Position numbers and translations under genes: made by a program | Source: Sphingomonas_L flavalba_A | GTDB taxonomy: Bacteria; Pseudomonadota; Alphaproteobacteria; Sphingomonadales; Sphingomonadaceae | Assembly: GCF_047553045.1 (NCBI RefSeq) | Contig: NZ_CP180208.1 | Span: forward strand, 1 to 64,000 | DNA length: 64,000 nt | Reading direction: 5' to 3' | Shown: positions 33,244 to 43,386 of the stretch, one piece after another | How positions within the stretch are numbered: the first letter of the stretch is position 1 | Layout of the letters: each line of letters opens with the position of its first letter | Notes under the pieces: generated by a model | What the model was told of the DNA's origin: nothing | What the model saw: the letters and a program-made list of their open reading frames with translations, nothing else | Database searches by the model: none

Positions 33244-33714
33244 ATGGCTCGTCGTCGTCGTCCCGAGAAGCGGGAGATTTTGCCCGATCCGAAGTTCGGG
33301 GATATCGTTCTCTCCAAGTTCATGAACAGCGTCATGCTCGACGGCAAGAAGGCCGTCGCCGAGGGCATCGTCTATGGCGCGCTCGACACCGTCGAGGCGC
33401 GCGCCAAGAAGGACCCTCTGCAGGTTTTTCATGATGCGCTCAACAATGTGAAGCCGGGCATCGAGGTCCGCAGCCGCCGTGTCGGCGGTGCGACCTACCA
33501 GGTCCCGGTGGAAGTCCGTCCCGAGCGTTCGCAGGCGCTGGCGATCCGCTGGCTGATCGCGGCGGCGCGCGCGCGCAGCGAGCATACGATGGCCGCGCGG
33601 CTGTCGGGCGAGTTGATGGACGCTTCGGCGAATCGCGGCAACGCGGTGAAGAAGCGTGAGGATACGCACCGCATGGCCGAGGCGAACCGCGCCTTCAGCC
33701 ATTACCGCTGGTAA
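33244..33714 (+). CDS. rpsG: 30S ribosomal protein S7
   Basis: 156 residues, standard length. It binds the 3' major domain of 16S rRNA and starts head assembly. It begins MARRRRPEKREILPDPKFGD and has the conserved RRVGGATYQVPVEVRPER stretch. It lies 30 bp after rpsL and 59 bp before fusA. Confidence 0.98.
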   Translation: MARRRRPEKREILPDPKFGDIVLSKFMNSVMLDGKKAVAEGIVYGALDTVEARAKKDPLQVFHDALNNVKPGIEVRSRRVGGATYQVPVEVRPERSQALAIRWLIAAARARSEHTMAARLSGELMDASANRGNAVKKREDTHRMAEANRAFSHYRW

Positions 33715-33773
33715 AACAGTCACCACCTGGCCGGGGCGGCGCCACCGCCGCTCCGGCATCGGAGTTTCAGATC

Positions 33774-35849
33774 ATGGCCCGCAGCCATCCGCTCGAGAAA
33801 TATCGCAACATCGGCATCATGGCGCATATTGACGCCGGCAAGACGACGACGACCGAGCGCATCCTCTATTACACCGGCAAGTCCTACAAGATCGGCGAGA
33901 CCCACGAGGGGACCGCGACGATGGACTGGATGGAGCAGGAGCAGGAACGCGGGATCACGATCACGTCGGCCGCGACGACCTGCTTCTGGCGCGACCACCG
34001 CGTCAACATCATCGACACGCCCGGCCACGTCGACTTCACGATCGAGGTCGAGCGTTCGCTGCGCGTGCTCGACGGCGCGGTCGCCTGCTTCGATGGTGTC
34101 GCCGGTGTCGAGCCGCAGTCGGAAACGGTGTGGCGTCAGGCGGAAAAATATCACGTTCCGCGGATGTGCTTCGTCAACAAGCTCGACCGCACCGGCGCCA
34201 ATTTTGAGCGCTGCGTCGACATGATCCGCGACCGCCTGGGAGCCCGCCCGCTGGTCCTTTATCTTCCGATCGGCATCGAGAGCAGCTTCAAGGGGCTCGT
34301 CGACCTGGTCGAGAACCGGGCGATCATCTGGCTCGAAGAGAGCCTGGGCGCCAAGTTCGAAATCACCGGAATTCCCGATGACCTGAAGGACGCGGCCGCG
34401 GCCGCCCGCCAGGCGCTGATCGAGGCCGCCGTCGAGCAGGACGACGCCGCGATGGAAGCGTTTTTCGACGGGCAGGAGCCGGACGCCGACACGCTGCGCA
34501 AGCTGATCCGCAAGGGTACGCTGAACTTCTCGTTCGTGCCGGTGCTGTGCGGCTCCGCGTTCAAGAACAAGGGCGTGCAGCCGCTGCTCGACGCGGTCAT
34601 CGACTATCTGCCGTCGCCGCTCGACATTCCGCCGGTCGACGGTGTCAAGCTGGACGGTGAGACCCACGATACCCGCCCGGCGTCGGACGATGCGCCGTTC
34701 TCCGCGCTGGCGTTCAAGATCATGAACGACCCGTTCGTCGGCACACTGACCTTTGCTCGCGTCTATTCCGGCAAGCTGGAGGCGGCTTCGACCGTCTCCA
34801 ACTCGGTCAAGGACAAGAAGGAAAAGGTCGGCCGCATGCTGCTGATGCATGCGAACAGCCGCGAAGATATCCAGGAAGCCTATGCCGGCGACATCGTTGC
34901 GCTGGCCGGACTCAAGGACACGACCACCGGTGACACGCTGTGTGCGCAAAACGCGCCGATCATCCTGGAGCGCATGGAGTTCCCGGAGCCGGTGATCGAG
35001 GTCGCGGTCGAGCCGAAGACCAAGGCTGACCAGGAGAAGATGGGCGTCGCGCTCAACCGCCTGGCGCGCGAGGATCCGTCCTTCCGCGTGACCAGCGATG
35101 CCGAGAGCGGCCAGACCATCATCAAGGGGATGGGTGAGCTCCACCTCGAGATCCTGGTCGACCGCATGAAGCGCGAATTCAAGGTCGAGGCGAATGTCGG
35201 CGCGCCGCAGGTTGCCTATCGCGAATATCTCGCGAAGCCGGTGGACATCGACTACACCCACAAGAAGCAGTCGGGCGGCTCCGGCCAGTTCGGCCGCGTC
35301 AAAGTGTCGCTGGTTCCGGGCGAGCGCGGTTCGGGCATCCAGTTCTTCGACGAGGTCAAGGGCGGCAATATTCCCAAGGAATATATCCCGTCGGTCGAAA
35401 AGGGCATGCGCGAGACGGCGGCGACCGGTTCGCTGATCGGTTTCCCGATCATCGATTTCGAGATCCACCTGACCGACGGCGCCTATCACGACGTCGACTC
35501 GTCGGCGCTGGCGTTCGAGATCACCGGCCGCGCGGCGATGCGCGAGGCGGCGCAGAAGGCAGGCATCAAGCTGCTCGAGCCGATCATGAAGGTCGAGGTG
35601 GTGACGCCGGAAGATTATCTGGGCGACGTCATCGGCGACCTCAACTCGCGGCGCGGCCAGATCCAGGGCACCGACACGCGCGGCAACGCGACGGCGGTTG
35701 AAGCGATGGTCCCGCTTGCCAATATGTTCGGCTATGTGAACCAGCTGCGCTCGTTCACGCAGGGGCGCGCGCAGTACACGATGCAGTTCTCGCATTATGA
35801 CGAAGTGCCTGCCAACGTCGCCGACGAGGTGAAGGCGAAGCTGGCATAA
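33774..35849 (+). CDS. fusA: Elongation factor G
   Basis: 691 residues, translocation GTPase. G-domain motifs: AHIDAGKTTTTER (P-loop, near residue 18), DTPGHVDF (G3) and NKLDRTGA (G4). Domains II-V follow with the usual GMGELHLEILVDR and YVNQLRSFTQGRAQYTMQFSHY near the end. It belongs to the str operon together with rpsL, rpsG and tuf. Confidence 0.98.
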   Translation: MARSHPLEKYRNIGIMAHIDAGKTTTTERILYYTGKSYKIGETHEGTATMDWMEQEQERGITITSAATTCFWRDHRVNIIDTPGHVDFTIEVERSLRVLDGAVACFDGVAGVEPQSETVWRQAEKYHVPRMCFVNKLDRTGANFERCVDMIRDRLGARPLVLYLPIGIESSFKGLVDLVENRAIIWLEESLGAKFEITGIPDDLKDAAAAARQALIEAAVEQDDAAMEAFFDGQEPDADTLRKLIRKGTLNFSFVPVLCGSAFKNKGVQPLLDAVIDYLPSPLDIPPVDGVKLDGETHDTRPASDDAPFSALAFKIMNDPFVGTLTFARVYSGKLEAASTVSNSVKDKKEKVGRMLLMHANSREDIQEAYAGDIVALAGLKDTTTGDTLCAQNAPIILERMEFPEPVIEVAVEPKTKADQEKMGVALNRLAREDPSFRVTSDAESGQTIIKGMGELHLEILVDRMKREFKVEANVGAPQVAYREYLAKPVDIDYTHKKQSGGSGQFGRVKVSLVPGERGSGIQFFDEVKGGNIPKEYIPSVEKGMRETAATGSLIGFPIIDFEIHLTDGAYHDVDSSALAFEITGRAAMREAAQKAGIKLLEPIMKVEVVTPEDYLGDVIGDLNSRRGQIQGTDTRGNATAVEAMVPLANMFGYVNQLRSFTQGRAQYTMQFSHYDEVPANVADEVKAKLA

Positions 35850-35925
35850 CGCTGGATTTATGGTTATGGGCGCCTCCGCCTCGGGCGGTTCGCTCGGAAA
35901 ACGGATCTGAAAGAAGGTAGGAAAA

Positions 35926-37116
<1,191 letters not shown>

Positions 37117-37128
37117 TAACAGGTCGTC

Positions 37129-37175
37129 GGCCGCCCGATTCCGCTTAATGGGGAATCGGGCGGCCTCTCTTGTGA
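37129..37175 (+). terminator. Intrinsic terminator/attenuator between tuf and rpsJ
   Basis: A perfect 14-bp stem (37129-37142 with 37152-37165) and 9-nt loop, followed by the pyrimidine-rich TCTCTTGT. It separates the str genes from rpsJ; with no clear promoter between it and rpsJ, some read-through must occur. Confidence 0.75.
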
Positions 37176-37218
37176 AGCCCGACAATACGGGCATGGCTCT
37201 TTCGCATCGGTAGTGGAC

Positions 37219-37530
37219 ATGGAAACCCAGAATATCCGCATTCGCCTCAAGGCGTTCGATCATCGCGTGCTTGATCAGGCGACCGGCGACATCGCCGATA
37301 CCGCGCGTCGTACCGGCGCGCTCATTCGCGGGCCCATTCCGCTGCCGACGCGCATCGAGAAGTTCACGGTCAACCGTGGCCCGCACATCGACAAGAAGTC
37401 GCGCGAGCAGTTCGAGGTCCGCACCTACAAGCGGATGCTCGACATCGTGCAGCCGACTCCGCAGACCGTCGACGCGCTGATGAAGCTCGATCTCGCTGCG
37501 GGTGTTGATGTCGAGATCAAACTGGCCTAA
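37219..37530 (+). CDS. rpsJ: 30S ribosomal protein S10
   Basis: 103 residues from ATG 37219; the GTG at 37213 would add two residues before the standard METQNIRIRLKAFDH. S10 is a small-subunit head protein and the NusE antitermination factor. It ends in LDLAAGVDVEIKLA. Unusually, 251 bp with an intrinsic terminator separate it from rplC. Confidence 0.98.
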   Translation: METQNIRIRLKAFDHRVLDQATGDIADTARRTGALIRGPIPLPTRIEKFTVNRGPHIDKKSREQFEVRTYKRMLDIVQPTPQTVDALMKLDLAAGVDVEIKLA

Positions 37531-37699
37531 GAGGCCGCCTCCGCCGAACGATTGATTCGGTTGGCGGGCTTTCGCCGCGGCGTCTGTCGCGGTGGGGAAG
37601 CAGGGATACCGGCCAGCTTGCTGGCGACCGAGTCCCCGTCTTTCGCTTTGATGTTGAAGCGGAAAACCGGCCCTGACGGGGGCGCGCGATATTTGGGCT

Positions 37700-37727
37700 G
37701 GCTCTGATCCCGGATCAGGGCCTTTTT
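37700..37727 (+). terminator. Canonical intrinsic terminator (attenuator) between rpsJ and rplC
   Basis: A 10-bp stem with one G-U pair (37700-37709 with 37713-37722), a 3-nt loop and five T residues at 37723-37727. It lies 54 bp before the rplC start inside the S10 operon. Its form is that of a textbook Rho-independent terminator, so transcription into rplC should be reduced unless it is anti-terminated or a promoter lies after it. Confidence 0.8.
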
Positions 37728-37781
37728 CATTGGCACGCTCGCGGGCAACCCCGTGAGCCTCTGTTCGGAAGGATGTGGATC

Positions 37782-38540
37782 ATGCGCACTGGCGTGATCG
37801 CGAAGAAGATGGGCATGACCCGCCTGTTCCAGGAAGATGGCCGCCACGTGCCGGTCACCGTCCTGCAGCTCGACAAGGTTCAGGTCGTCGCGCGCAAGGA
37901 AGCGGATCGGGACGGTTACGTCGCCGTCCAGCTCGGCGCCGGCGTCGCCAAGGTCAAGAATGTCGCCAAGCCGCAGCGTGGCCATTTCGGCAAGGCCGAA
38001 GTGGAGCCGAAGGCCCGGCTGACCGAGTTCCGCGTGTCCGAAGACGCGCTGCTCGATGTTGGCGTGGAGCTGTCGGCTGACCATTATGTCGCCGGCCAGC
38101 TGGTCGATATCTCGGGTCAGACGCAGGGCAAGGGTTTTGCCGGCGCGATGAAGCGCTGGAACTTCGGCGGTCTGCGTGCCAGTCACGGCGTCTCGGTTTC
38201 GCATCGCTCGCACGGTTCAACCGGGCAGCGGCAGGACCCGGGTCGCGTGTTCAAGAACAAAAAGATGGCCGGCCATATGGGCGACCGTCAGCGCACCCAG
38301 CAGAATCTGGAGATCGTCCGCACCGATGCCGAGCGCGGGCTGCTCTTCGTCAAGGGGTCGGTGCCCGGTCACAAGGGGGCCTGGCTGATCGTCAAGGATG
38401 CGGTGAAGGTGCCGCGCCATGCTGACGCGCCCTATCCGGCCGGCCTGAAGGCCGCCGCCAACAGCAATCAGGATGCTCCCGCCGATACGCCGGCCCCGGT
38501 CGACACCGCTGCGGAAGCCACCGAAGGCCAGGAGGGCTAA
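37782..38540 (+). CDS. rplC: 50S ribosomal protein L3
   Basis: 252 residues from ATG 37782, with GGAAGGA upstream; the GTG at 37773 is inside that site. L3 helps start large-subunit assembly near the peptidyl transferase centre. RTGVIAKKMGMTRLF and GGLRASHGVSVSHRSHGSTG are conserved. The last 35 or so residues are an acidic Ala/Pro/Thr tail, longer than in E. coli but common in Alphaproteobacteria. Confidence 0.97.
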   Translation: MRTGVIAKKMGMTRLFQEDGRHVPVTVLQLDKVQVVARKEADRDGYVAVQLGAGVAKVKNVAKPQRGHFGKAEVEPKARLTEFRVSEDALLDVGVELSADHYVAGQLVDISGQTQGKGFAGAMKRWNFGGLRASHGVSVSHRSHGSTGQRQDPGRVFKNKKMAGHMGDRQRTQQNLEIVRTDAERGLLFVKGSVPGHKGAWLIVKDAVKVPRHADAPYPAGLKAAANSNQDAPADTPAPVDTAAEATEGQEG

Positions 38541-38543
38541 GCC

Positions 38544-39170
38544 ATGAAGGTCAAGGTTCAGACCCTCGACGCCAAGGCGAGCGGCGATATCGAGCTGAAG
38601 GACGAGATTTTCGGTCTCGATCCGCGCGCCGACATCCTGCATCGCGTCGTCACCTGGCAGCTTGAGAAGCGCCGGGGTACCGCGCGCGCCGCGCGCGAGC
38701 GCAGCGATGTCGCCCGTACCGGCAAGAAGTTCGGCCGGCAGAAGGGCGGCGGCACCGCCCGTCACGGCGATCGTCGCGCGCCGGTGTTCATCGGCGGCGG
38801 TAAGGCGCATGGCCCGCGCGTCCGTGATTTCAACCCGTCGCTGAACAAGAAGGTTCGCGCGCTCGGTTTGAAAATGGCGCTGTCGGCCAAGGCGAAGGAT
38901 GGCAAGCTGATCGTTCTCGATGCGCTGGCGGTGAAGGGCGGCAAGACCAAGGCACTCGCCGCCGACCTCGCCAAGCTCGGCTTCGGTCGCACGGCGCTGG
39001 TCATCGACGGCGACACGGTCGACACCAGCTTCGCGCTGGCGTCCGGCAACCTCGTCGGCGTCAATGTGCTGCCGACGATCGGCGCCAACGTCTATGACAT
39101 TCTGAAGCATGATACGCTGGTGCTGACCCGCGCCGCGGTCGAAAAGCTGGAGGCGCGCCTCAATGGCTAA
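38544..39170 (+). CDS. rplD: 50S ribosomal protein L4
   Basis: 208 residues. L4 lines the exit tunnel, and in E. coli it also represses the S10 operon through the leader RNA. The tunnel-loop region KKFGRQKGGGTARHGDRRAP is present (macrolide-binding neighbourhood, no unusual residue noted). It overlaps rplW by 8 bp. Confidence 0.97.
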   Translation: MKVKVQTLDAKASGDIELKDEIFGLDPRADILHRVVTWQLEKRRGTARAARERSDVARTGKKFGRQKGGGTARHGDRRAPVFIGGGKAHGPRVRDFNPSLNKKVRALGLKMALSAKAKDGKLIVLDALAVKGGKTKALAADLAKLGFGRTALVIDGDTVDTSFALASGNLVGVNVLPTIGANVYDILKHDTLVLTRAAVEKLEARLNG

Positions 39171-39480
39171 GAAGAAGGACGCGGCCGCGGTCGACCTCCG
39201 TCATTACGACGTGGTCGTTGCGCCCCACATCACCGAGAAGGCGACGATGCTGACCGAGCATAACGCGGTGGTCTTCAAGGTCGCTGCCGATGCTTCGAAG
39301 CCGCAGATCAAGGCTGCGATCGAGGCGCTGTTCGGCGTGACGGTGACCGGCGTCAACACGCTGGTCCAGAAGGGCAAGTCCAAGCGGTGGAAGGGGCGGC
39401 CCTACACCCGTTCGGACATCAAGAAAGCGATCGTGACGCTGGCTGAAGGTCAGTCGATCGACGTGACGACGGGAATCTGA
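39163..39480 (+). CDS. rplW: 50S ribosomal protein L23
   Basis: 105 residues. L23 sits at the tunnel exit and docks trigger factor and SRP. VVAPHITEKATML near residue 18 and KGKSKRWKGRPYTRSDIKKA are the family blocks. The start overlaps the rplD end. Confidence 0.97.
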   Translation: MAKKKDAAAVDLRHYDVVVAPHITEKATMLTEHNAVVFKVAADASKPQIKAAIEALFGVTVTGVNTLVQKGKSKRWKGRPYTRSDIKKAIVTLAEGQSIDVTTGI

Positions 39481-39484
39481 AGCG

Positions 39485-40321
39485 ATGGCGCTGAAGCATT
39501 ATAATCCGACGAGCCCGGGCCAGCGCGGCCTCATTCTCGTCGACCGGGCGTCGCTCTGGAAGGGCAAGCCGGTCAAGGCGCTGACCGAAGGCAAGCGCAA
39601 GACGGGTGGCCGCAACAACAAGGGCCATGTCACCTCGCGTGGCATCGCCGGCGGGCACAAGCAGCGCTATCGCATCATCGATTTCAAGCGCCGCAAGTGG
39701 GATATGCCGGCGGTGGTCGAGCGGATCGAATATGACCCGAACCGCACCGCCTTCATCGCGCTGATCAAGTATCAGGACGATACGCTCGCCTACATCATCG
39801 CGCCGCAGCGCCTGGGCGTCGGTGACGCGGTGGTCGCCGGCAAGAAAACCGACGTGAAGCCAGGCAACGCGATGGAACTGGGCCAGATGCCGGTCGGCAC
39901 CATCGTCCACAACGTCGAGATGAAGCCGGGCAAGGGCGGTCAGATCGCCCGTTCGGCCGGCACCTATGTGCAGGTCGTCGGCCGTGACCGCGGCATGGTC
40001 ATCGTTCGCCTGAACTCGGGCGAGCAGCGGTATATTCGTGCGGATTGCATGGCGACGGTCGGCGCGGTGTCGAACCACGACAACGCCAACCAGAATTTCG
40101 CCAAGGCTGGCCGTAGCCGCTGGATGGGGCGGCGTCCGCTGACCCGCGGCGTTGCGAAGAACCCGGTCGATCACCCGCATGGCGGCGGCGAAGGCCGCAC
40201 TTCCGGCGGCCGCCACCCGGTCACCCCGTGGGGCAAGCCGACCAAGGGTGCGCGCACCCGCCATAACAAGGCGACGGACAAGATGATCATCCGGTCGCGC
40301 CACGCGAAGAAGAAGAGGTAA
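39485..40321 (+). CDS. rplB: 50S ribosomal protein L2
   Basis: 278 residues, needed for subunit joining and peptidyl transfer. It begins MALKHYNPTSPGQRGLI, with GGRNNKGHVTSRGIAGGHKQ in the middle and NPVDHPHGGGEGRT, containing the conserved active-site-proximal His, near the C-terminus. It is 4 bp after rplW and 3 bp before rpsS. Confidence 0.98.
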   Translation: MALKHYNPTSPGQRGLILVDRASLWKGKPVKALTEGKRKTGGRNNKGHVTSRGIAGGHKQRYRIIDFKRRKWDMPAVVERIEYDPNRTAFIALIKYQDDTLAYIIAPQRLGVGDAVVAGKKTDVKPGNAMELGQMPVGTIVHNVEMKPGKGGQIARSAGTYVQVVGRDRGMVIVRLNSGEQRYIRADCMATVGAVSNHDNANQNFAKAGRSRWMGRRPLTRGVAKNPVDHPHGGGEGRTSGGRHPVTPWGKPTKGARTRHNKATDKMIIRSRHAKKKR

Positions 40322-40324
40322 GTC

Positions 40325-40600
40325 ATGGCCCGTTCCATCTGGAAAGGTCCGTTCGTCGACCTGCATCTGCTGAAAAAAGCGGAAGTGGCTCAGGAGACGA
40401 GCGCGCGCGCCCCGATCAAGACCTGGTCGCGCCGGTCGACGATCCTGCCGCAGTTCGTCGGGCTGACCTTCAACGTCTATAACGGCCGCAAGTTCGTGCC
40501 GGTATCGGTGAACGAGGACATGGTTGGCATGAAGCTCGGCGAATTTGCGCCGACCCGGTATTTCCCGGGCCACGCCGCCGACAGGAAGGGCAAGCGCTAA
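40325..40600 (+). CDS. rpsS: 30S ribosomal protein S19
   Basis: 91 residues, small-subunit head protein. It begins MARSIWKGPFVDLHLLKKAE and ends GEFAPTRYFPGHAADRKGKR. The TAA overlaps the rplV ATG (TAATG). Confidence 0.98.
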   Translation: MARSIWKGPFVDLHLLKKAEVAQETSARAPIKTWSRRSTILPQFVGLTFNVYNGRKFVPVSVNEDMVGMKLGEFAPTRYFPGHAADRKGKR

Positions 40601-40977
40601 TGGGCAAGCCAGCAGCACCGCGTCGCGTTGGCGATAACGAAGCGCTCGCCGTCGGCAGCGCCATTCGTGGCAGCGCGCAGAAGCTGAACCTGGTCGCGGG
40701 CCTGATCCGCGGCAAGAAGGCCGGCGACGCGCTCAACATTCTCGCTTTCTCGCCGAAGGCAATGGCGGTCGATGTCCGCAAGGTTCTGGCCTCGGCCATC
40801 GCCAATGCGGAGAACAACCACAATCTCGACGTCGACGCCCTCGTCGTCGCCGAGGCGTCGGTCGGCAAGGCGATCACGATGAAGCGTTTCGCCACCCGCG
40901 GTCGCGGCAAGTCGACCCGCATCCTGAAGCCGTTCAGCAAGGTCCGGATCGTCGTGCGCGAGCAGGAAGAGGCATAA
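40600..40977 (+). CDS. rplV: 50S ribosomal protein L22
   Basis: 125 residues, exit-tunnel protein. LNLVAGLIRGKKAGDALNIL and the C-terminal loop FATRGRGKSTRILKPFSKV are conserved. Translation is coupled to rpsS. Confidence 0.98.
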   Translation: MGKPAAPRRVGDNEALAVGSAIRGSAQKLNLVAGLIRGKKAGDALNILAFSPKAMAVDVRKVLASAIANAENNHNLDVDALVVAEASVGKAITMKRFATRGRGKSTRILKPFSKVRIVVREQEEA

Positions 40978-40981
40978 GCAT

Positions 40982-41677
40982 ATGGGTCAGAAATCCAATC
41001 CGATCGGCCTGCGCCTCCAGATCAACCGCACCTGGGACAGCCGCTGGTTCGCCGAAGGCCATGATTACGGCCGGCTGCTGCTGGAGGATCTGAAGATCCG
41101 CCGGCACATCATGAAGACGCTGCCGCAGGCGGCGATCTCCAAGGTGGTGATCGAGCGCCCGGCCAAGCTGTGCCGCGTGTCGATCTTCGCTGCCCGTCCG
41201 GGCGTGATCATCGGCAAGAAGGGCGCGGACATCGAAAAGCTGCGCAAGACGCTCGGCGCGATGACCTCGTCGGACGTGTCGCTGAACATCGTCGAGATCC
41301 GCAAGCCTGAAATCGACTCGCGCCTCGTTGCGCAGGGTGTCGCCGATCAGCTCGAACGCCGCGTTGCCTTCCGGCGCGCGATGAAGCGGGCGGTGCAGTC
41401 GGCGCTGCGTCTCGGCGCCGAAGGCATCCGCATCACCTGCGGCGGCCGGCTTGGCGGGGCGGAAATCGCCCGCACCGAATGGTATCGCGAAGGGCGGGTG
41501 CCGTTGCACACGCTGCGCGCGAACGTCGACTATGCCGAGGCGGAAGCCCACACCGCCTATGGCGTGTGCGGCGTCAAGGTCTGGATCTTCAAGGGTGAGA
41601 TTCTGGGGCACGACCCGCTCGCCCAGGATCGGCTGATGATGGAGGCTCAGACCTCCGGCGTCCGCCCGGCCCGATAA
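40982..41677 (+). CDS. rpsC: 30S ribosomal protein S3
   Basis: 231 residues. An N-terminal block MGQKSNPIGLRLQINRTWDS, a KH domain with ARPGVIIGKKGADIEKLR, and a C-terminal domain with GIRITCGGRLGGAEIARTEW. It forms part of the mRNA entry channel. It is 4 bp after rplV and 12 bp before rplP. Confidence 0.98.
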   Translation: MGQKSNPIGLRLQINRTWDSRWFAEGHDYGRLLLEDLKIRRHIMKTLPQAAISKVVIERPAKLCRVSIFAARPGVIIGKKGADIEKLRKTLGAMTSSDVSLNIVEIRKPEIDSRLVAQGVADQLERRVAFRRAMKRAVQSALRLGAEGIRITCGGRLGGAEIARTEWYREGRVPLHTLRANVDYAEAEAHTAYGVCGVKVWIFKGEILGHDPLAQDRLMMEAQTSGVRPAR

Positions 41678-41689
41678 GGAACGCGAAAG

Positions 41690-42124
41690 ATGCTGCAACC
41701 GAAGCGCACGAAATTCCGCAAGGCCCATAAGGGCCGCATCCACGGCAATGCCCGCGGCGGCACCGATCTGAACTTCGGGTCTTACGGCCTGAAGGCGCTT
41801 GAGCCGGACCGGATCACCGCGCGGCAGATCGAGGCGGCCCGCCGCGCGATCACCCGCCACATCAAGCGTCAGGGGCGCTTGTGGATTCGCGTATTCCCGG
41901 ACGTGCCGGTGTCGTCGAAGCCGGCGGAAGTCCGCATGGGCTCCGGCAAGGGCGCGCCGGAATTCTGGGCTGCCCGGGTCAAGCCCGGCCGTATCCTGTT
42001 CGAGCTGGGCGGCGTGCCTGGCCCGATCGCGGCGGTGGCCTTCGCCCGCGCGGCGATGAAGCTGCCGATCAAGACGAAGGTGGTCGCCCGGCTTGGCGAC
42101 TTCAGCCACCTGGGAGCCGAGTGA
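41690..42124 (+). CDS. rplP: 50S ribosomal protein L16
   Basis: 144 residues, needed for the A site and subunit assembly. MLQPKRTKFRKAHKGRIHG and RMGSGKGAPEFWAARVKPGR are the family blocks, the latter including the Arg normally hydroxylated by YcfD-type enzymes in other bacteria. The TGA overlaps the rpmC ATG. Confidence 0.98.
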   Translation: MLQPKRTKFRKAHKGRIHGNARGGTDLNFGSYGLKALEPDRITARQIEAARRAITRHIKRQGRLWIRVFPDVPVSSKPAEVRMGSGKGAPEFWAARVKPGRILFELGGVPGPIAAVAFARAAMKLPIKTKVVARLGDFSHLGAE

Positions 42125-42330
42125 TGGGCAAGACGACCGAGGATCTGCGGGCCAAGACCGACGATCAGCTGAGCGAGCAGCTCGGCGAGCTGAAGCGCGA
42201 GGCGTTCAACCTGCGCTTCCAGGCGGCGACCAGCCAGCTTGAGAAGCCGTCGCGCGTCCGCACCGTGCGGCGTTCGATCGCCCGTATCAAGACTGTCCAG
42301 AACGAGCGCGCGCGCTCGGCGGCCAAGTAA
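42124..42330 (+). CDS. rpmC: 50S ribosomal protein L29
   Basis: 68 residues from ATG 42124, overlapping the L16 stop by one base. L29 sits next to L23 at the tunnel exit. It has the LRAKTDDQLSEQLGELKREA start and FQAATSQLEKPSRVRTVRR, typical of L29. The longer upstream frame is an L16 shadow. Confidence 0.97.
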   Translation: MGKTTEDLRAKTDDQLSEQLGELKREAFNLRFQAATSQLEKPSRVRTVRRSIARIKTVQNERARSAAK

Positions 42331-42342
42331 GGAAGACGAGAC

Positions 42343-42609
42343 ATGCCGAAGCGCGTGCTGACCGGACTGGTAGTGTCCGACAAGACCGACAAGACGGTGG
42401 TCGTCCGGGTGGAGCGCAAGGTCAAGCACCCGCTCTACGGCAAGATCATTCGTCGTTCGAAGAAGTATCACGCCCATGACGAGGGCAACGCCTATCACGA
42501 GGGCGACACGGTCCGTATCGAAGAGACCGCGCCGATCTCGAAGCTGAAGACGTGGAAGGTCGTCGACCGGATCGAGGTCGGCAAGACCCCGGAGGCGGTT
42601 GAAGTCTAG
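42343..42609 (+). CDS. rpsQ: 30S ribosomal protein S17
   Basis: 88 residues, an OB-fold primary 16S-binding protein. PKRVLTGLVVSDKTDKTVVV and GDTVRIEETAPISKLKTWKV are conserved. An 86-bp gap containing a small CCCGCC/GGCGGG hairpin separates it from rplN. Confidence 0.98.
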   Translation: MPKRVLTGLVVSDKTDKTVVVRVERKVKHPLYGKIIRRSKKYHAHDEGNAYHEGDTVRIEETAPISKLKTWKVVDRIEVGKTPEAVEV

Positions 42610-42695
42610 GTTTTGCGCTCCCGCCCAGGCGGGGCCAAATGTTACGGGAAACGGGCCGGCGCGGATGCGGCGGTCGATGAGAAGGAAGCGGATCC

Positions 42696-43064
42696 ATGAT
42701 CCAGATGCAGTCCAATCTCGATGTCGCCGATAATTCGGGCGCGAAGCGGGTGCAGTGCATCAAGGTGCTGGGCGGGTCGAAGCGGCGCTTTGCGGGTGTC
42801 GGCGACATCATCGTCGTGTCCGTCAAGGAAGCGGCGCCGCGCGGCAAGGTGAAGAAGGGCGATGTGCATCGCGCGATCATCGTCCGCACCGCCAAGGACA
42901 TTCATCGGCCGGACGGTTCGACCATCCGGTTCGATTCGAACGCGGCGGTGCTGGTCAACAAGAACGAGGAGCCGATCGGCACCCGTATCTTCGGGCCGGT
43001 CGTCCGCGAACTGCGTGCGAGGAAGCACATGAAGATCATCAGTCTCGCGCCGGAGGTGCTGTAA
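42696..43064 (+). CDS. rplN: 50S ribosomal protein L14
   Basis: 122 residues. MIQMQSNLDVADNSGAKRVQ and the ending GPVVRELRARKHMKIISLAP are standard. It forms an intersubunit bridge and, in other bacteria, binds the silencing factor RsfS. It is the first gene of the spc-type block, 1 bp before rplX. Confidence 0.98.
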   Translation: MIQMQSNLDVADNSGAKRVQCIKVLGGSKRRFAGVGDIIVVSVKEAAPRGKVKKGDVHRAIIVRTAKDIHRPDGSTIRFDSNAAVLVNKNEEPIGTRIFGPVVRELRARKHMKIISLAPEVL

Positions 43065-43065
43065 A

Positions 43066-43386
43066 ATGGCCGCGGCCAAGATCAAGAAAGGCGATATCGT
43101 TGTCGTCCTGTCCGGCAAGGACAAGGGGCGCAGCGGTGAGGTGACGAAGTCGCTGCCGAAGGATGGTAAGGTCATCGTCGCCGGCATCAACGTCGCCGTG
43201 CGCCACCGCAAGCCGGACCAGGCCAACCCGCAGGGTGGGCTGGAACGGCGCGAAGCGCCGCTGCATGTGTCGAAGGTCGCCGTCGCCGATCCCAAGACGG
43301 GCAAGGCGACCCGCGTCCGTTTTGAAGTGCGAGACGGCAAGAAGGTCCGCGTGGCCGTGAAGTCCGGGGAGGTCATCAGTGGCTGA
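43066..43386 (+). CDS. rplX: 50S ribosomal protein L24
   Basis: 106 residues with a KOW motif (KKGDIVVVLSGKDKGRSGEV) near the N-terminus. It is an assembly-initiator protein. The end overlaps rplE by 8 bp. Confidence 0.98.
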   Translation: MAAAKIKKGDIVVVLSGKDKGRSGEVTKSLPKDGKVIVAGINVAVRHRKPDQANPQGGLERREAPLHVSKVAVADPKTGKATRVRFEVRDGKKVRVAVKSGEVISG

